64,000 nt of DNA. Origin: a bacterium (GTDB lineage Bacteria; UBP6; UBA1177). Below the pieces are notes generated by a model, which worked only from the letters and a program-made list of their open reading frames with translations, was not told where the DNA came from and did no database searches. The DNA is taken from NCBI GenBank assembly GCA_017645765.1, contig JAGCNV010000026.1, positions 62,001 to 126,000 of the forward strand. Reading direction: 5' to 3'. Of the stretch, positions 36,555-44,972 are shown in pieces. Position numbers and translations under genes: made by a program. Numbering within the stretch: the stretch's first letter is position 1; each line of letters starts with the position of its first letter.

Positions 36555-36582
36555 ATTATAAAACTTTTTAAAATGGAGTCAA
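36555..36582 (-). promoter_or_regulatory. Promoter of the large surface protein gene
   Basis: Minus strand: TTGACT (36577-36582), 16-bp spacer, TATAAT (36555-36560), then CCTA and TGTTTTTTTG. The start codon is 34 bp downstream. Confidence 0.7.
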
Positions 36583-36613
36583 CTGTTAATGGAAAATAGG
36601 GTGAAAAATGAAG

Positions 36614-39136
36614 TTAATCGACAGTCAGAATCGAGCAGCCGTTTCCGTCTTGTTTTAACGGTCTTATGCAGGTGTTTTCCGTGCCGCATATCAGACCTTC
36701 GTTGCATGTGTGGTCGGGATAGCATTCGCTGCCGTATTCTCCCAGCTGTTTTTCTGAATCATTATTGCCGGAATCGTCGCTGTCGTCACCGGAAAGATCA
36801 TCTTCGTCAGCAATGTTGCTTACTTCATCAGATCCTGAGTCGGAATCGTCGTCGTCAGTTTCATCGGAATCGTTATCAGTCAAATCTGAATCGTCATCAT
36901 TATCACTGCCGCCGCCGGCGCAAGTACTTGTGTCATATCCGGTACATTCATAGTTGCAGAAGGCTGTTCCGTCTGAGAAGTCACTGTCGATTTCAGTGCA
37001 CGGTTTGTAATCGCCGTCGCATTCTTCGCCTTCTTCCTTTACATTGTTTCCGCAGTTTGGAACAGGGTCGGCTTCTTTCGGAAGGATCTTGTTATCAATA
37101 CAGCCGTAACCTTCGCGGACTTCATTGTAAGAGCATTTTGCGATACACTGACCTTCGTAACATTCGACTTTGCTGTTTCCGTTGTAGCAGTCGTTGTTTT
37201 TTGTACATGCAGCCGAGCAGTAGCCGTTTTTCCACTCTGAACCGGTAATACATTTAGGATTTGAAGCGGTGTTTATGCACTCTGCATCTGTCGAACATGC
37301 GTCTCCTGCTTTTCCGTTTCCGCCGGTTGCACAGTCGTTGTCTACAATTCCGTCGCAGTCATCGTCTCTTTCGTAGTAAGAGGTATAGCAGCCGTCAACG
37401 GAAGCTGTGGCTATACATTCGGGGCATGTTCCGTCTGTCGCGTTTCTGACCATTGCGTTTGCATCAACGATACCGAATCCGAAGCACGGAGAGTGTTCTT
37501 TTGATCCGCCGAGGATCCATTCGTCGTTCTGTGCCGTCCAGGAACCTTCGTAACAGTTTGCCGAAGGTTTTCTGGCTGACGATTTTACGCAGTTCATCGC
37601 ACCGGAAAATGTTAAATTGGGATTTGCCGAGAGCATTAAGGCGACGGCTCCCGCTGCAACAGGAGTTGCCGCGCTGGTTCCGCTCATTCCGCTGGTATAG
37701 TTGCCTTTGCCGCTGTCAAGTGTGTCATTACCGCTGTATGCGTATCCGTATTTGGTTCCCTGAATATCGGTCGTATTGTTTCCGGCTCCTGCCGAAATAT
37801 CGATTTCGCTGCCGTAGTTCGAGTAGCTTGCCATGGAATCCGAATCTTCGAGTGCGCTGACAGTGAGGAAATCGTTGTCTTTGAGAAAACTGTTTAAATT
37901 AGTATTGCAGCTCGAGTTCCCCGCAGCCCACAGAAAAATCGTCCCTTTGCCGTTTCTTCCTTTGGTTCTGCCGTAGTCAACGCCCTGGGAAGTGCTGTTG
38001 TCGGCAGGAGTCTTTATGCAGTTGTTGTAGTCGTCAGTGTCGTCTGCTCCCCAGCTGTTGCTGACGACCCATGCGCCGTTGTCAACAGCGTATTTCATTG
38101 AATCGTAGTAGACTGTGATTGAAGAAGGATACTCATCGGAATCGGGAATTAGCCTGATCGGAATGATCGGACATCCCCAGCATGTTGCCGAAACACCCTG
38201 GTTGTTGTTTGTCTTTGCCGCAGCAAGTCCGGCGCAGGCCGTTCCGTGCGGAACTTCGTAATGGTTATCCGGGTTTTTGGCAGTGTTCGGAGCGCCGCCG
38301 AGATCGCTGATATAATCTTTGCCAAGCTGCGAAAGAACATTGAGATCCGGATGTGTCAGATCAACACCCGAATCGATAATCGCGATTCTGACATCTTTGC
38401 CGTTTGCAGTTTCGATATCCCATGCTTCAGGCGCGTTTATTTGTGTCAAATGCCACTGTTGTGAAAAATAGGGATCGTTCGGAGTCGTGGAAAGAACTTT
38501 CTTTTTCCATAGCCAGTTCGGCTGTGCCCATCGGACAAACTGCCTTTCAAAAAGCGAGTTGGCGATCGCAAAAGGATCGGAGCCTGCCGAAAGCGAAACT
38601 GTGTAAAAATTATTTTCTTCATCAACTATTTCAATGATTTTAAGCCCGTAGATTTTCAGGATTCTTTCCTGTTCCTCCCTGCTTGTGTATTTCGGAAAAA
38701 CAAGGTTCATCGTTCCGTCAAGAACGACTGGAGAGTTTTTGGCGTGGTAGGTGAGGACAGGCCATGCTCCGATGCCGTTTTTTGCAAGAATATTGCGTAT
38801 CTGAAGCCAGTTTTTGCGGTCCGATTTATCAAGATTGATCTTGAAAGCCCTGAAATTCTGCGCATTAAAAGTGACATGCGAAATCATGTCCGAAATTTTA
38901 ATGCCGTTAAATTCAAGTCCGCGCAAAGAGTTCAGGTTGACCGAATTGGGAATCGCTATTTCGTCGTATTTCTGCAAGAGATACTGTGGAACGCCGTCCA
39001 TGTGATAGTAAAAAGTGTCGTAAAGCCGGCCGTTTCTTTCGACAAGCTGACCGAGAACCGGTTTTTGAATATCCGTTTCTTCTGCAAATAAAACGAATGA
39101 AAAACAAATTATAAAAGGAAACAGAATCTTTTTCAT
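36614..39136 (-). CDS. Secreted subtilisin-like serine protease (S8) with cysteine-rich tail
   Basis: The start at 39136 has GGAGG and gives a signal peptide cleaved after VLFA (residue 18). A propeptide region (about 20-215) precedes the S8 domain: Asp255 in AIIDSGVD, His297 in PHGTACAG, Asn407 in WAAGNSS, and Ser488 in SGTSAATP, all intact. After about 590 come EGF-like cysteine repeats with DDCDGIVDNDC, as in secreted myxobacterial proteins, and an Asp/Ser linker (about 770-815). The protein ends GNGCSILTVD: the glycine-cysteine motif of a C-terminal sorting signal without the membrane helix. Probably exported by the general pathway and T2SS. Confidence 0.88.
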   Translation of the reverse strand: MKKILFPFIICFSFVLFAEETDIQKPVLGQLVERNGRLYDTFYYHMDGVPQYLLQKYDEIAIPNSVNLNSLRGLEFNGIKISDMISHVTFNAQNFRAFKINLDKSDRKNWLQIRNILAKNGIGAWPVLTYHAKNSPVVLDGTMNLVFPKYTSREEQERILKIYGLKIIEIVDEENNFYTVSLSAGSDPFAIANSLFERQFVRWAQPNWLWKKKVLSTTPNDPYFSQQWHLTQINAPEAWDIETANGKDVRIAIIDSGVDLTHPDLNVLSQLGKDYISDLGGAPNTAKNPDNHYEVPHGTACAGLAAAKTNNNQGVSATCWGCPIIPIRLIPDSDEYPSSITVYYDSMKYAVDNGAWVVSNSWGADDTDDYNNCIKTPADNSTSQGVDYGRTKGRNGKGTIFLWAAGNSSCNTNLNSFLKDNDFLTVSALEDSDSMASYSNYGSEIDISAGAGNNTTDIQGTKYGYAYSGNDTLDSGKGNYTSGMSGTSAATPVAAGAVALMLSANPNLTFSGAMNCVKSSARKPSANCYEGSWTAQNDEWILGGSKEHSPCFGFGIVDANAMVRNATDGTCPECIATASVDGCYTSYYERDDDCDGIVDNDCATGGNGKAGDACSTDAECINTASNPKCITGSEWKNGYCSAACTKNNDCYNGNSKVECYEGQCIAKCSYNEVREGYGCIDNKILPKEADPVPNCGNNVKEEGEECDGDYKPCTEIDSDFSDGTAFCNYECTGYDTSTCAGGGSDNDDDSDLTDNDSDETDDDDSDSGSDEVSNIADEDDLSGDDSDDSGNNDSEKQLGEYGSECYPDHTCNEGLICGTENTCIRPLKQDGNGCSILTVD

Positions 39137-39161
39137 CGCGACCTCCATTTTTAGCCGCCGT

Positions 39162-39167
39162 ATTATA
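39162..39167 (-). promoter_or_regulatory. Possible -10 box of the subtilase gene
   Basis: TATAAT on the minus strand, 26 bp before the subtilase start codon. The sequence at the 16-bp -35 position (TCGCAA) is a poor match. Confidence 0.4.
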
Positions 39168-39195
39168 CTTAATTTTTCATAAATTGCGAGATTAC

Positions 39196-39223
39196 TTGCT
39201 AAAACAAATTCATGTTTTATACT
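39196..39223 (+). promoter_or_regulatory. Promoter of pta
   Basis: TTGCTA (39196-39201), 16-bp spacer, TATACT (39218-39223). Pta begins 62 bp downstream. It is divergent from the subtilase promoter. Confidence 0.55.
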
Positions 39224-39284
39224 CGCCCAAAAATTGCTCTTTAACTGTTTTGAACTTTTAATAACTTTTTTAAAGGAGAAAAAA

Positions 39285-40280
39285 ATGAATTTTATCGAAT
39301 CTTTGCGCGAAAAGGCAATCAAGGTACAGAAAACGATAGTTCTTCCGGAAGGAACCGAACCGAGAACACTCAAGGCGACCCAGATCATTCTTGAGCAGAA
39401 GATCGCGAAACCGATCCTTATCGGAAACCCCGACAAGATCGCTGCAGCGGCAAAAGAACTCGGCGTAAAAATCGACGGCGCAAGAATAGTTGATCCGGTT
39501 AACAGCGAATACTACGAAGATTTCGTCAACACTTTCTATGAAATGAGAAAGGCTAAAGGCGTTGACATGGAAAAAGCACGCAAAATGATGGCTGACGAAG
39601 TTTACTTTGCAACGATGATGGTCAAGAAAGACGTTGCTGACGGTCTTGTAAGCGGTGCCATCCACTCAACAGGCGACACGATCCGCCCGGCACTCCAGAT
39701 CATCAAAACGAAACCCGGCATCAAATCGGTTTCCAGCGCGTTCGTTATGATAGTTCCGAACTGCGAAATGGGCAGCAACGGAATGTTCCTTTTCGGCGAC
39801 TGCGCAGTCAACCCGAACCCGACATCGGCTGAACTTGCAGAGAGCGCGATCCTTACCGCTCAGACTGCAAAATCGTTCTGCGACATGGATCCGAAAGTCG
39901 CACTGCTGAGCTTCTCGACATACGGCAGCGCAAAACACGAGTTCGTAGACAAAGTCGTCGAGGCAGTAAAAATCGTTCACGAAACTGCTCCGGATCTCAA
40001 GGCTGACGGCGAGATCCAGGCTGACGCGGCTATTGTTGCAAGCGTAGGCAAGACAAAATGCCCGTCGAGCCCGATCGCAGGACAGGCTAACGTCATGATC
40101 TTCCCCGACCTTCAGAGCGGAAACATCGGCTACAAACTCGTTCAGAGACTCGCAAAGGCAGAAGCTGTCGGTCCTTTCCTTCAGGGAATCGCAAAACCGG
40201 TCAACGACCTTTCGAGAGGCTGCTCTGTTGACGATATCGTAAATGTAGTCGCTGCAACTGCGATCCAGGCTGCAAACTAA
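39285..40280 (+). CDS. pta: Phosphate acetyltransferase
   Basis: Interconverts acetyl-CoA and acetyl-phosphate. The ATG at 39285 follows AAAGGAG; 331 residues form the catalytic PTA_PTB domain only, as in short Pta enzymes, without the DRTGG and N-terminal domains of the long form. Signatures include TIVLPEGTEPRTLKA, ADGLVSGAIHSTGDTIRPALQ and SSPIAGQANVMIFPDLQSGNIGYKL. No acetate kinase gene is adjacent. Codon use is strongly biased (many AAC, CTC, ATC), suggesting high expression. A terminator hairpin follows. Confidence 0.92.
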   Translation: MNFIESLREKAIKVQKTIVLPEGTEPRTLKATQIILEQKIAKPILIGNPDKIAAAAKELGVKIDGARIVDPVNSEYYEDFVNTFYEMRKAKGVDMEKARKMMADEVYFATMMVKKDVADGLVSGAIHSTGDTIRPALQIIKTKPGIKSVSSAFVMIVPNCEMGSNGMFLFGDCAVNPNPTSAELAESAILTAQTAKSFCDMDPKVALLSFSTYGSAKHEFVDKVVEAVKIVHETAPDLKADGEIQADAAIVASVGKTKCPSSPIAGQANVMIFPDLQSGNIGYKLVQRLAKAEAVGPFLQGIAKPVNDLSRGCSVDDIVNVVAATAIQAAN

Positions 40281-40310
40281 TCTGAAACAAGTTCTAAAAT
40301 TACATCTCAG

Positions 40311-40353
40311 CGTCGCAGTGAACTTTCCTGTGCGGCGTTCCGTTTTTGTTTTT
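40311..40353 (+). terminator. Intrinsic terminator of pta
   Basis: CGTCGCA (40311-40317) pairs with TGCGGCG (40331-40337), including one G-U, and a T-rich run (TTCCGTTTTTGTTTTT) follows. It lies between convergent pta and the WG-repeat gene. Confidence 0.55.
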
Positions 40354-40363
40354 GGGAGTTTTT

Positions 40364-43087
40364 CTATAAAATAAAATTTCCTGTTTTGTCAATCAATATT
40401 ATGTATCCATTGGAATCTCGAACACGAGCTAAGCCTTCGCTAAAGTCTTCCGCCCAATTCCACTGGCAAGGAATAACCAAACGACCAGTTTTATCGATAT
40501 ATCCAAATTTCCAATTGGAATCTCGAACACGAGCTAAGCCTTCGCTAAAGCCTTCCGCCCAATTCCACTGGCAAGGAATAACCAAACGACCAGTTTTATC
40601 AATATATCCATAATTTCCATTGGAATCTTGAACACGAGCTAAGCCTTCGCTAAAGCTTTCCGCACTATTCCACTGACAAGGGATAACCAAACTACCAGTT
40701 TTATCAATATACCCATGTTTTCCATTGGAATCTCGAACAAGAGTTAAGCCTTCGCTAGAGTAACAATAGTAAGGAGTAAAGGGAACCAAACGACCAGTTT
40801 TATCGATATAACCACTTTCAACTTCCGCTAAGCCTTCGTGAAAGTTCCGAGCTTCTTTCCACTGACAAGGGATAACCAAACGACCAGTTTTATCAATATA
40901 CCCATATTTTCCATTGAAATCTTTAATAACCGCTAAACCTTCGCTGAAATTATGATAACAAACAACGTTCTCCCATTTGCAAGGAATAACCAAACGACCA
41001 GTTTTATCAATATACCCATGTTTTCCATTGGAATCTCGAACACGAGCCAAACCTTCACTAAATTCATCGGCCCATTTCCACTGCTGGCAAGGAATAACCA
41101 AACGACCAGTTTTATCAATATAACCATATCCATTGAAATCTGCAACACGAGCTAAGCCTTCGCTAAAGCCTTCCGCCCAATTCCACTGGCAAGGGATAAC
41201 CAAACGACCAGTTTTATCAATGAAACCAGATCTCACATTGGAATCTGTAACAGCCGCTAAGCCTTCGCTAAAGCCTTTCGCACTAATCCACTGACAAGGG
41301 ATAACCGCTTGATTTGTCCAATCAATATAACCCCATTTTCCATTGGAATCTTGAACAGACGCCAAACCTTCTTTAAAATGGAAGAATTTGTTGTTCCAAC
41401 GATAGGAGATCACAGCACTTTCGTTATATGTGTAACCATATTTTCCAGAAGACTGCTTGCCATCAATAAATTTATCATTCAGTATGGACTTTCTAAAATC
41501 TTCGAGATCTTGTTTAAAAATCTTGATCTTGCAATAAAGACTGTATAGTCTGTTCTTGGGTAAATTACCTTTATTATCCAGTGTGTTTTTTACCTCGGAC
41601 AGTTCTGCAAAGATCTTGTTGTAAGTCTCAGGATAATTCTTGATTGATTCCAATTCTTTTAAAATTTGAACTTCTTCAACGATTATTTTCAAATCATGAT
41701 TGTGTAGTGCTTTCAGTTCATCCAGATTGCGTAAAGCATCAACAACGGCTATTGAGTTTTCTTTGTTTTTTGCTTTTAATGTTTGCAGTTTTTTGTTAAA
41801 TAAATCATATTTTGTGCGGTAAAAACCTATAGATGCCCAATCTTTTTCAAGAGTTGCCAGAAGTAGAGAGCTTTCTTTTATAACTTCTTTCTTGTAATCT
41901 TGAATATATTGTAAGATGTGAGAGTTACTCAGGAGATCGTAATCCTCAAGCACCTGCATAACAATATATGGATTTACCTGCATTAACTGTTTCAGTATTT
42001 CTACAGCCTGCTTTTTAGTGCCTTCATCTGTTGAAGCAGAAAGATATTTCATTGCACGCAATGCCGCTTTGTTGTTTACTGGAATCAGTTCTTCTATAAT
42101 CTGATAAGCATGATTTGTATCTTGCATCAAATAGCAGCATTCGGCCTTCATCATCAGTGCTTCGTCAAAAAGATTATGTCTTTGAGGCAGAGCCTCGGCA
42201 TAATGCATATATCGGTCAAAAGCATACCATGCTTCGTCTAAATTCAAATGATTTTTCGAATATAGATGAATCATTCCAATATAATACCAGGAGAAGAAGT
42301 CTTTTCGCTCAATGGAGGTCGCTTTGGTAAATTCATCGAGAGCGTCGTCGAAATAGAGACAGTCGCCTGACTGCATTCCTTTGTTGAAATATTTCATTCC
42401 TTCTTCAATATGATAACGCCGTTCCCGCTGCGATTCCGGAATTCTTAATTCGTCAAGAATAAGCTGCATCGTTCCATGTATTGTTTGCAGTGAGAATATT
42501 ATTGCTGTTGCAGCCTGAGCAATGTTGGAGCTTAAAGCTGCCATTCCTGCCATCATATTTTCGTTAATGGCACCCATTCCTGCCATCATATTCTGGTTCA
42601 TGGCGTTTATTCCGGCAGTCATTGCGCCGATTCCGCGATTTATCTGAGAAAGACCGTAATTAGTCCTGGCTATACCTCTGTCAATCCCTGTAAGAATCTC
42701 GTTGCCCTGCTGCATAGTCTGGTTTACCGAATTTATTCCCTGGCCGATAGCCCCTAAATTGCTGTTGATTTCAACCATTCGGTTGTTCATCAGCGAAAAA
42801 CCGTCATCAAGTGACGATGAGATAAGTGAAGCTGCCGACTGTATTTTTTGTCCGACCAGATTACCTGCCGACTGGATGCTGGCGTGAGTGACAGCTGCAT
42901 GGACTCCGATGTCGTGGCGGATGCCTTCAGCCTGAAAAAATGAGAGCTTCTGAAGAAAAGCCGGATCATCGACTTTGTCCGTGAAAAGATTGGCGTAAAG
43001 ATCTCTTGTCAGCCACTGTTTGTAGGAATCCAACACAGGTTGGTGTTCATACTCATATTTGTATTGTTGTATGGAAAAACTGTTCAT
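40364..43087 (-). CDS. WG-repeat protein with coiled-coil and TPR-like region
   Basis: A 907-residue protein, apparently cytosolic because no signal peptide is seen. Residues 1-200 are helical with short self-similar units (GAMTAGINAMNQNMMAG, GAINENMMAG), probably a coiled coil. Residues 220-420 have TPR-like helix pairs (EEGMKYFNKGMQSGD, WYYIGMIHLYSKNH); 420-550 is charged and helical. From about 560 there are ten WG-type repeats of 35 residues, with the form GYIDKTGRLVIPCQW plus FSEGLARV. Their DNA is a 105-bp tandem repeat, in places almost identical. The gene is more AT-rich by eye than its neighbours. Function is unknown; WG repeats are thought to mediate protein binding. Confidence 0.8.
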   Translation of the reverse strand: MNSFSIQQYKYEYEHQPVLDSYKQWLTRDLYANLFTDKVDDPAFLQKLSFFQAEGIRHDIGVHAAVTHASIQSAGNLVGQKIQSAASLISSSLDDGFSLMNNRMVEINSNLGAIGQGINSVNQTMQQGNEILTGIDRGIARTNYGLSQINRGIGAMTAGINAMNQNMMAGMGAINENMMAGMAALSSNIAQAATAIIFSLQTIHGTMQLILDELRIPESQRERRYHIEEGMKYFNKGMQSGDCLYFDDALDEFTKATSIERKDFFSWYYIGMIHLYSKNHLNLDEAWYAFDRYMHYAEALPQRHNLFDEALMMKAECCYLMQDTNHAYQIIEELIPVNNKAALRAMKYLSASTDEGTKKQAVEILKQLMQVNPYIVMQVLEDYDLLSNSHILQYIQDYKKEVIKESSLLLATLEKDWASIGFYRTKYDLFNKKLQTLKAKNKENSIAVVDALRNLDELKALHNHDLKIIVEEVQILKELESIKNYPETYNKIFAELSEVKNTLDNKGNLPKNRLYSLYCKIKIFKQDLEDFRKSILNDKFIDGKQSSGKYGYTYNESAVISYRWNNKFFHFKEGLASVQDSNGKWGYIDWTNQAVIPCQWISAKGFSEGLAAVTDSNVRSGFIDKTGRLVIPCQWNWAEGFSEGLARVADFNGYGYIDKTGRLVIPCQQWKWADEFSEGLARVRDSNGKHGYIDKTGRLVIPCKWENVVCYHNFSEGLAVIKDFNGKYGYIDKTGRLVIPCQWKEARNFHEGLAEVESGYIDKTGRLVPFTPYYCYSSEGLTLVRDSNGKHGYIDKTGSLVIPCQWNSAESFSEGLARVQDSNGNYGYIDKTGRLVIPCQWNWAEGFSEGLARVRDSNWKFGYIDKTGRLVIPCQWNWAEDFSEGLARVRDSNGYIILIDKTGNFIL
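40404..41340 (-). repeat. Tandem 105-bp repeats encoding the WG units
   Basis: The phrase TTGGAATCTCGAACACGAGC recurs with exact 105-bp steps at about 40410, 40515, 40620 and 40725, then in more diverged units with occasional short insertions. The units at 40410-40619 differ at only a few bases. One unit near 40745-40830 is degenerate. Confidence 0.9.
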
Positions 43088-43152
43088 TGAACCCTCCTTT
43101 TGAAGTTTATTAAGTTACAAATATCGCTTTTAAAGAAATCGAAAAACGGAAT

Positions 43153-43180
43153 ATAATACAGAATACGACGTGAAAGACAA
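43153..43180 (-). promoter_or_regulatory. Promoter of the WG-repeat gene
   Basis: Minus strand: TTGTCT (43175-43180), 16-bp spacer, TATTAT (43153-43158), then ATTC and CGTTTTTC. The start codon is 66 bp downstream. Confidence 0.6.
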
Positions 43181-43212
43181 GCGGAAGCAGATGAAAGGCA
43201 AGTTTTTGCTTC

Positions 43213-43240
43213 TTGTTTTCAATCTGTTTTTCACTATAAT
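43213..43240 (+). promoter_or_regulatory. Promoter of murJ
   Basis: TTGTTT (43213-43218), 16-bp spacer, TATAAT (43235-43240). The murJ ATG lies 75 bp downstream; this promoter diverges from that of the WG gene. Confidence 0.55.
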
Positions 43241-43314
43241 CCGCCAGTTTGAGTTTGAGGATTTGAACGCATGAGCTGCACGATAGAAATAACTTCTCAA
43301 TTCAGAATAATATC

Positions 43315-44889
43315 ATGAACCAAAAATCCCCGTCAATCTTCAAAAAAAGTTCCGATCTGGCAATTTTAACAATAATTTCGCGCATTTTAGGTTTGGTACG
43401 CGAATCTGTCACGGCAGCTTTTTTGGGAACTGGGGCTTTAGCGGATGCCTTTGCGGTCGCTTTCACGATCCCCAATGTCGTGCGGAGACTTTTTGCCGAC
43501 GGAGTCATTTCATCGGCTTTCATTCCTCGCTTCAAGGGACTTCTTGCAGAAAACAAAAGAGGGGAAGCAGCCGAATTTCTGAGTGCGCTTTTTACGATTG
43601 TGAGCCTTGTTTCGTTTGTTTTTGTCGCACTCGCATTCGTTTTTTCGGGCGGAATAACGGCGATTCTGGCTCCGACGCTTGAGGAAAACGCGGCGGCTGA
43701 GGCTGCACTTCTTGCGAAAATAATGTTTCCTTACGTTTTTTTCATTTCGCTTGCAGCTCTTACGCAGAGTGTCCTCAACAGTTCGGGGATCTTCAGGCCG
43801 AGCGGGGCTTCTCCGATAGTTTTCAACATTGCCTTCATCACGCTTGCATTTCTCCTTGCGCCTCTTACCGGAAATCCGGCACGTGCACTTGCTGCTGGAG
43901 TTTTTGCAGGGGGATTCTTGCAGCTTGCGATACAGCTTCCTTTCATGGCTAAAACGCTTTTCCGCTTTTCCTTTGTGAGCCTGAAAAAAGCGTTCGCGAA
44001 CCCGAATATCGCGAAATCGGGAAAGATGGTTTTGGCCGCGCTTTTCGGCACAGGCGCATACCAGCTGAACGTCCTTCTCACTACGAACATGGCAAACAGA
44101 GCAGGGGAGGGCGTTGTCAGCAGCCTTAGATTTTCGGCGCGGATAGAAGAACTTGTGATCGGTGTTTTTGTCGTGACTCTGAGCACAGTGATCCTGCCGG
44201 AACTTGTAGAAAACGCGAAAAGCAGGGATTTCTCAAAACTTACTGAAAACCTTGACTCAGCCTTGAAGTTCGTTGCGTTTGTATCTATCCCGGCGGTAGT
44301 TTTCACGCTCGTAAATTCGACTGAAATGGTGCAGCTTCTTTTCGGATTCGGCAAATTTGACGAAAAATCGGTCGGGCTTACCGCTTTCGCACTCGATTTC
44401 AGGATCGCGGGGCTCTTTTTCCTCGCACTTTCAAGGATCCTGAACTCGTTTTTCTACGCGCTTGAAAAGACGAAACTTCCGGTTTTTGCAGGGCTTGTCT
44501 CGATTGCCGTGAACTTCATCGCCGCATATTTTCTCGTTGACACCCTTGCCGGAGGCGGCGTCGCCCTTGCATCGTCACTTGCATCGCTTGCGGCGGCGGT
44601 GATACTTTTTGCCGCAATGCTCAAATTCTTCAAAGGCACTTCTAACTTTGGAAAAGCTGTTCTTTATTTTGTAAAAATATCAATAATTTCAGTTGTTTCC
44701 ATCTTGCCTTTATTCTTCCTGAAATCACCGGTTTCCACGTTTTTCAGCTCTCTTTTCACGAACGCCAAACTCTGCGAACTCTGCTCGTTTTCAGTCTCCG
44801 CGGCTGTTTTCGGAGTGCTTTTCATCACAATTTCTGCGGTTCTGAAAGACGAAACCCTTGCGGTCGTGAAAGGGATTTTCAGGAAATAA
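43315..44889 (+). CDS. murJ: Lipid II flippase MurJ (MviN family)
   Basis: Moves the lipid-linked peptidoglycan precursor across the inner membrane. The 524 residues form about 14 membrane helices with the family's N terminus (KKSSDLAILTIISRILGLVRESVTAAFLG), the charged loop VRRLFADGVISSAFIPRF and the later SRILNSFFYALEKTK. The ribosome site is weak (no GGAG within 10 bp). No other cell-wall gene is adjacent. Confidence 0.92.
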   Translation: MNQKSPSIFKKSSDLAILTIISRILGLVRESVTAAFLGTGALADAFAVAFTIPNVVRRLFADGVISSAFIPRFKGLLAENKRGEAAEFLSALFTIVSLVSFVFVALAFVFSGGITAILAPTLEENAAAEAALLAKIMFPYVFFISLAALTQSVLNSSGIFRPSGASPIVFNIAFITLAFLLAPLTGNPARALAAGVFAGGFLQLAIQLPFMAKTLFRFSFVSLKKAFANPNIAKSGKMVLAALFGTGAYQLNVLLTTNMANRAGEGVVSSLRFSARIEELVIGVFVVTLSTVILPELVENAKSRDFSKLTENLDSALKFVAFVSIPAVVFTLVNSTEMVQLLFGFGKFDEKSVGLTAFALDFRIAGLFFLALSRILNSFFYALEKTKLPVFAGLVSIAVNFIAAYFLVDTLAGGGVALASSLASLAAAVILFAAMLKFFKGTSNFGKAVLYFVKISIISVVSILPLFFLKSPVSTFFSSLFTNAKLCELCSFSVSAAVFGVLFITISAVLKDETLAVVKGIFRK

Positions 44890-44903
44890 GAAAAATCGAA
44901 AAC

Positions 44904-44931
44904 TTGCCATAACAGTCAAAATTCCTAAAAT
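44904..44931 (+). promoter_or_regulatory. Promoter of the AgmX-like gene
   Basis: TTGCCA (44904-44909), 16-bp spacer, TAAAAT (44926-44931), then AACG and CGTTTTTTG. Nearly identical in layout to the smpB promoter. Confidence 0.65.
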
Positions 44932-44972
44932 AACGCGTTTTTTGGATTAGGTCTTTTATTTAAGAGGTAAAA

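Noticed and set aside
36614-36700. Frameshift hiding a C-terminal membrane helix of the subtilase
   Set aside because: Neither alternative frame after GCSILTVD encodes a hydrophobic helix with a basic end.
36589-37248. Plus-strand open frame rich in Arg and Cys
   Set aside because: It is the complement of the Asp/Ser and cysteine-rich tail of the subtilase.
39137-39436. 100-residue extension of the subtilase
   Set aside because: It overlaps the divergent pta gene and its promoter; GGAGG and a signal peptide fix the start at 39136.
40386-41340. Regular repeats resembling a CRISPR-like array
   Set aside because: The period is 105 bp with no unique spacers, and the repeats encode in-frame WG units of one long protein.
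43088-43314. tRNA or small RNA gene in the largest plain gaps
   Set aside because: No cloverleaf, CCA end or conserved RNA motif is visible; the gap is accounted for by two divergent promoters.
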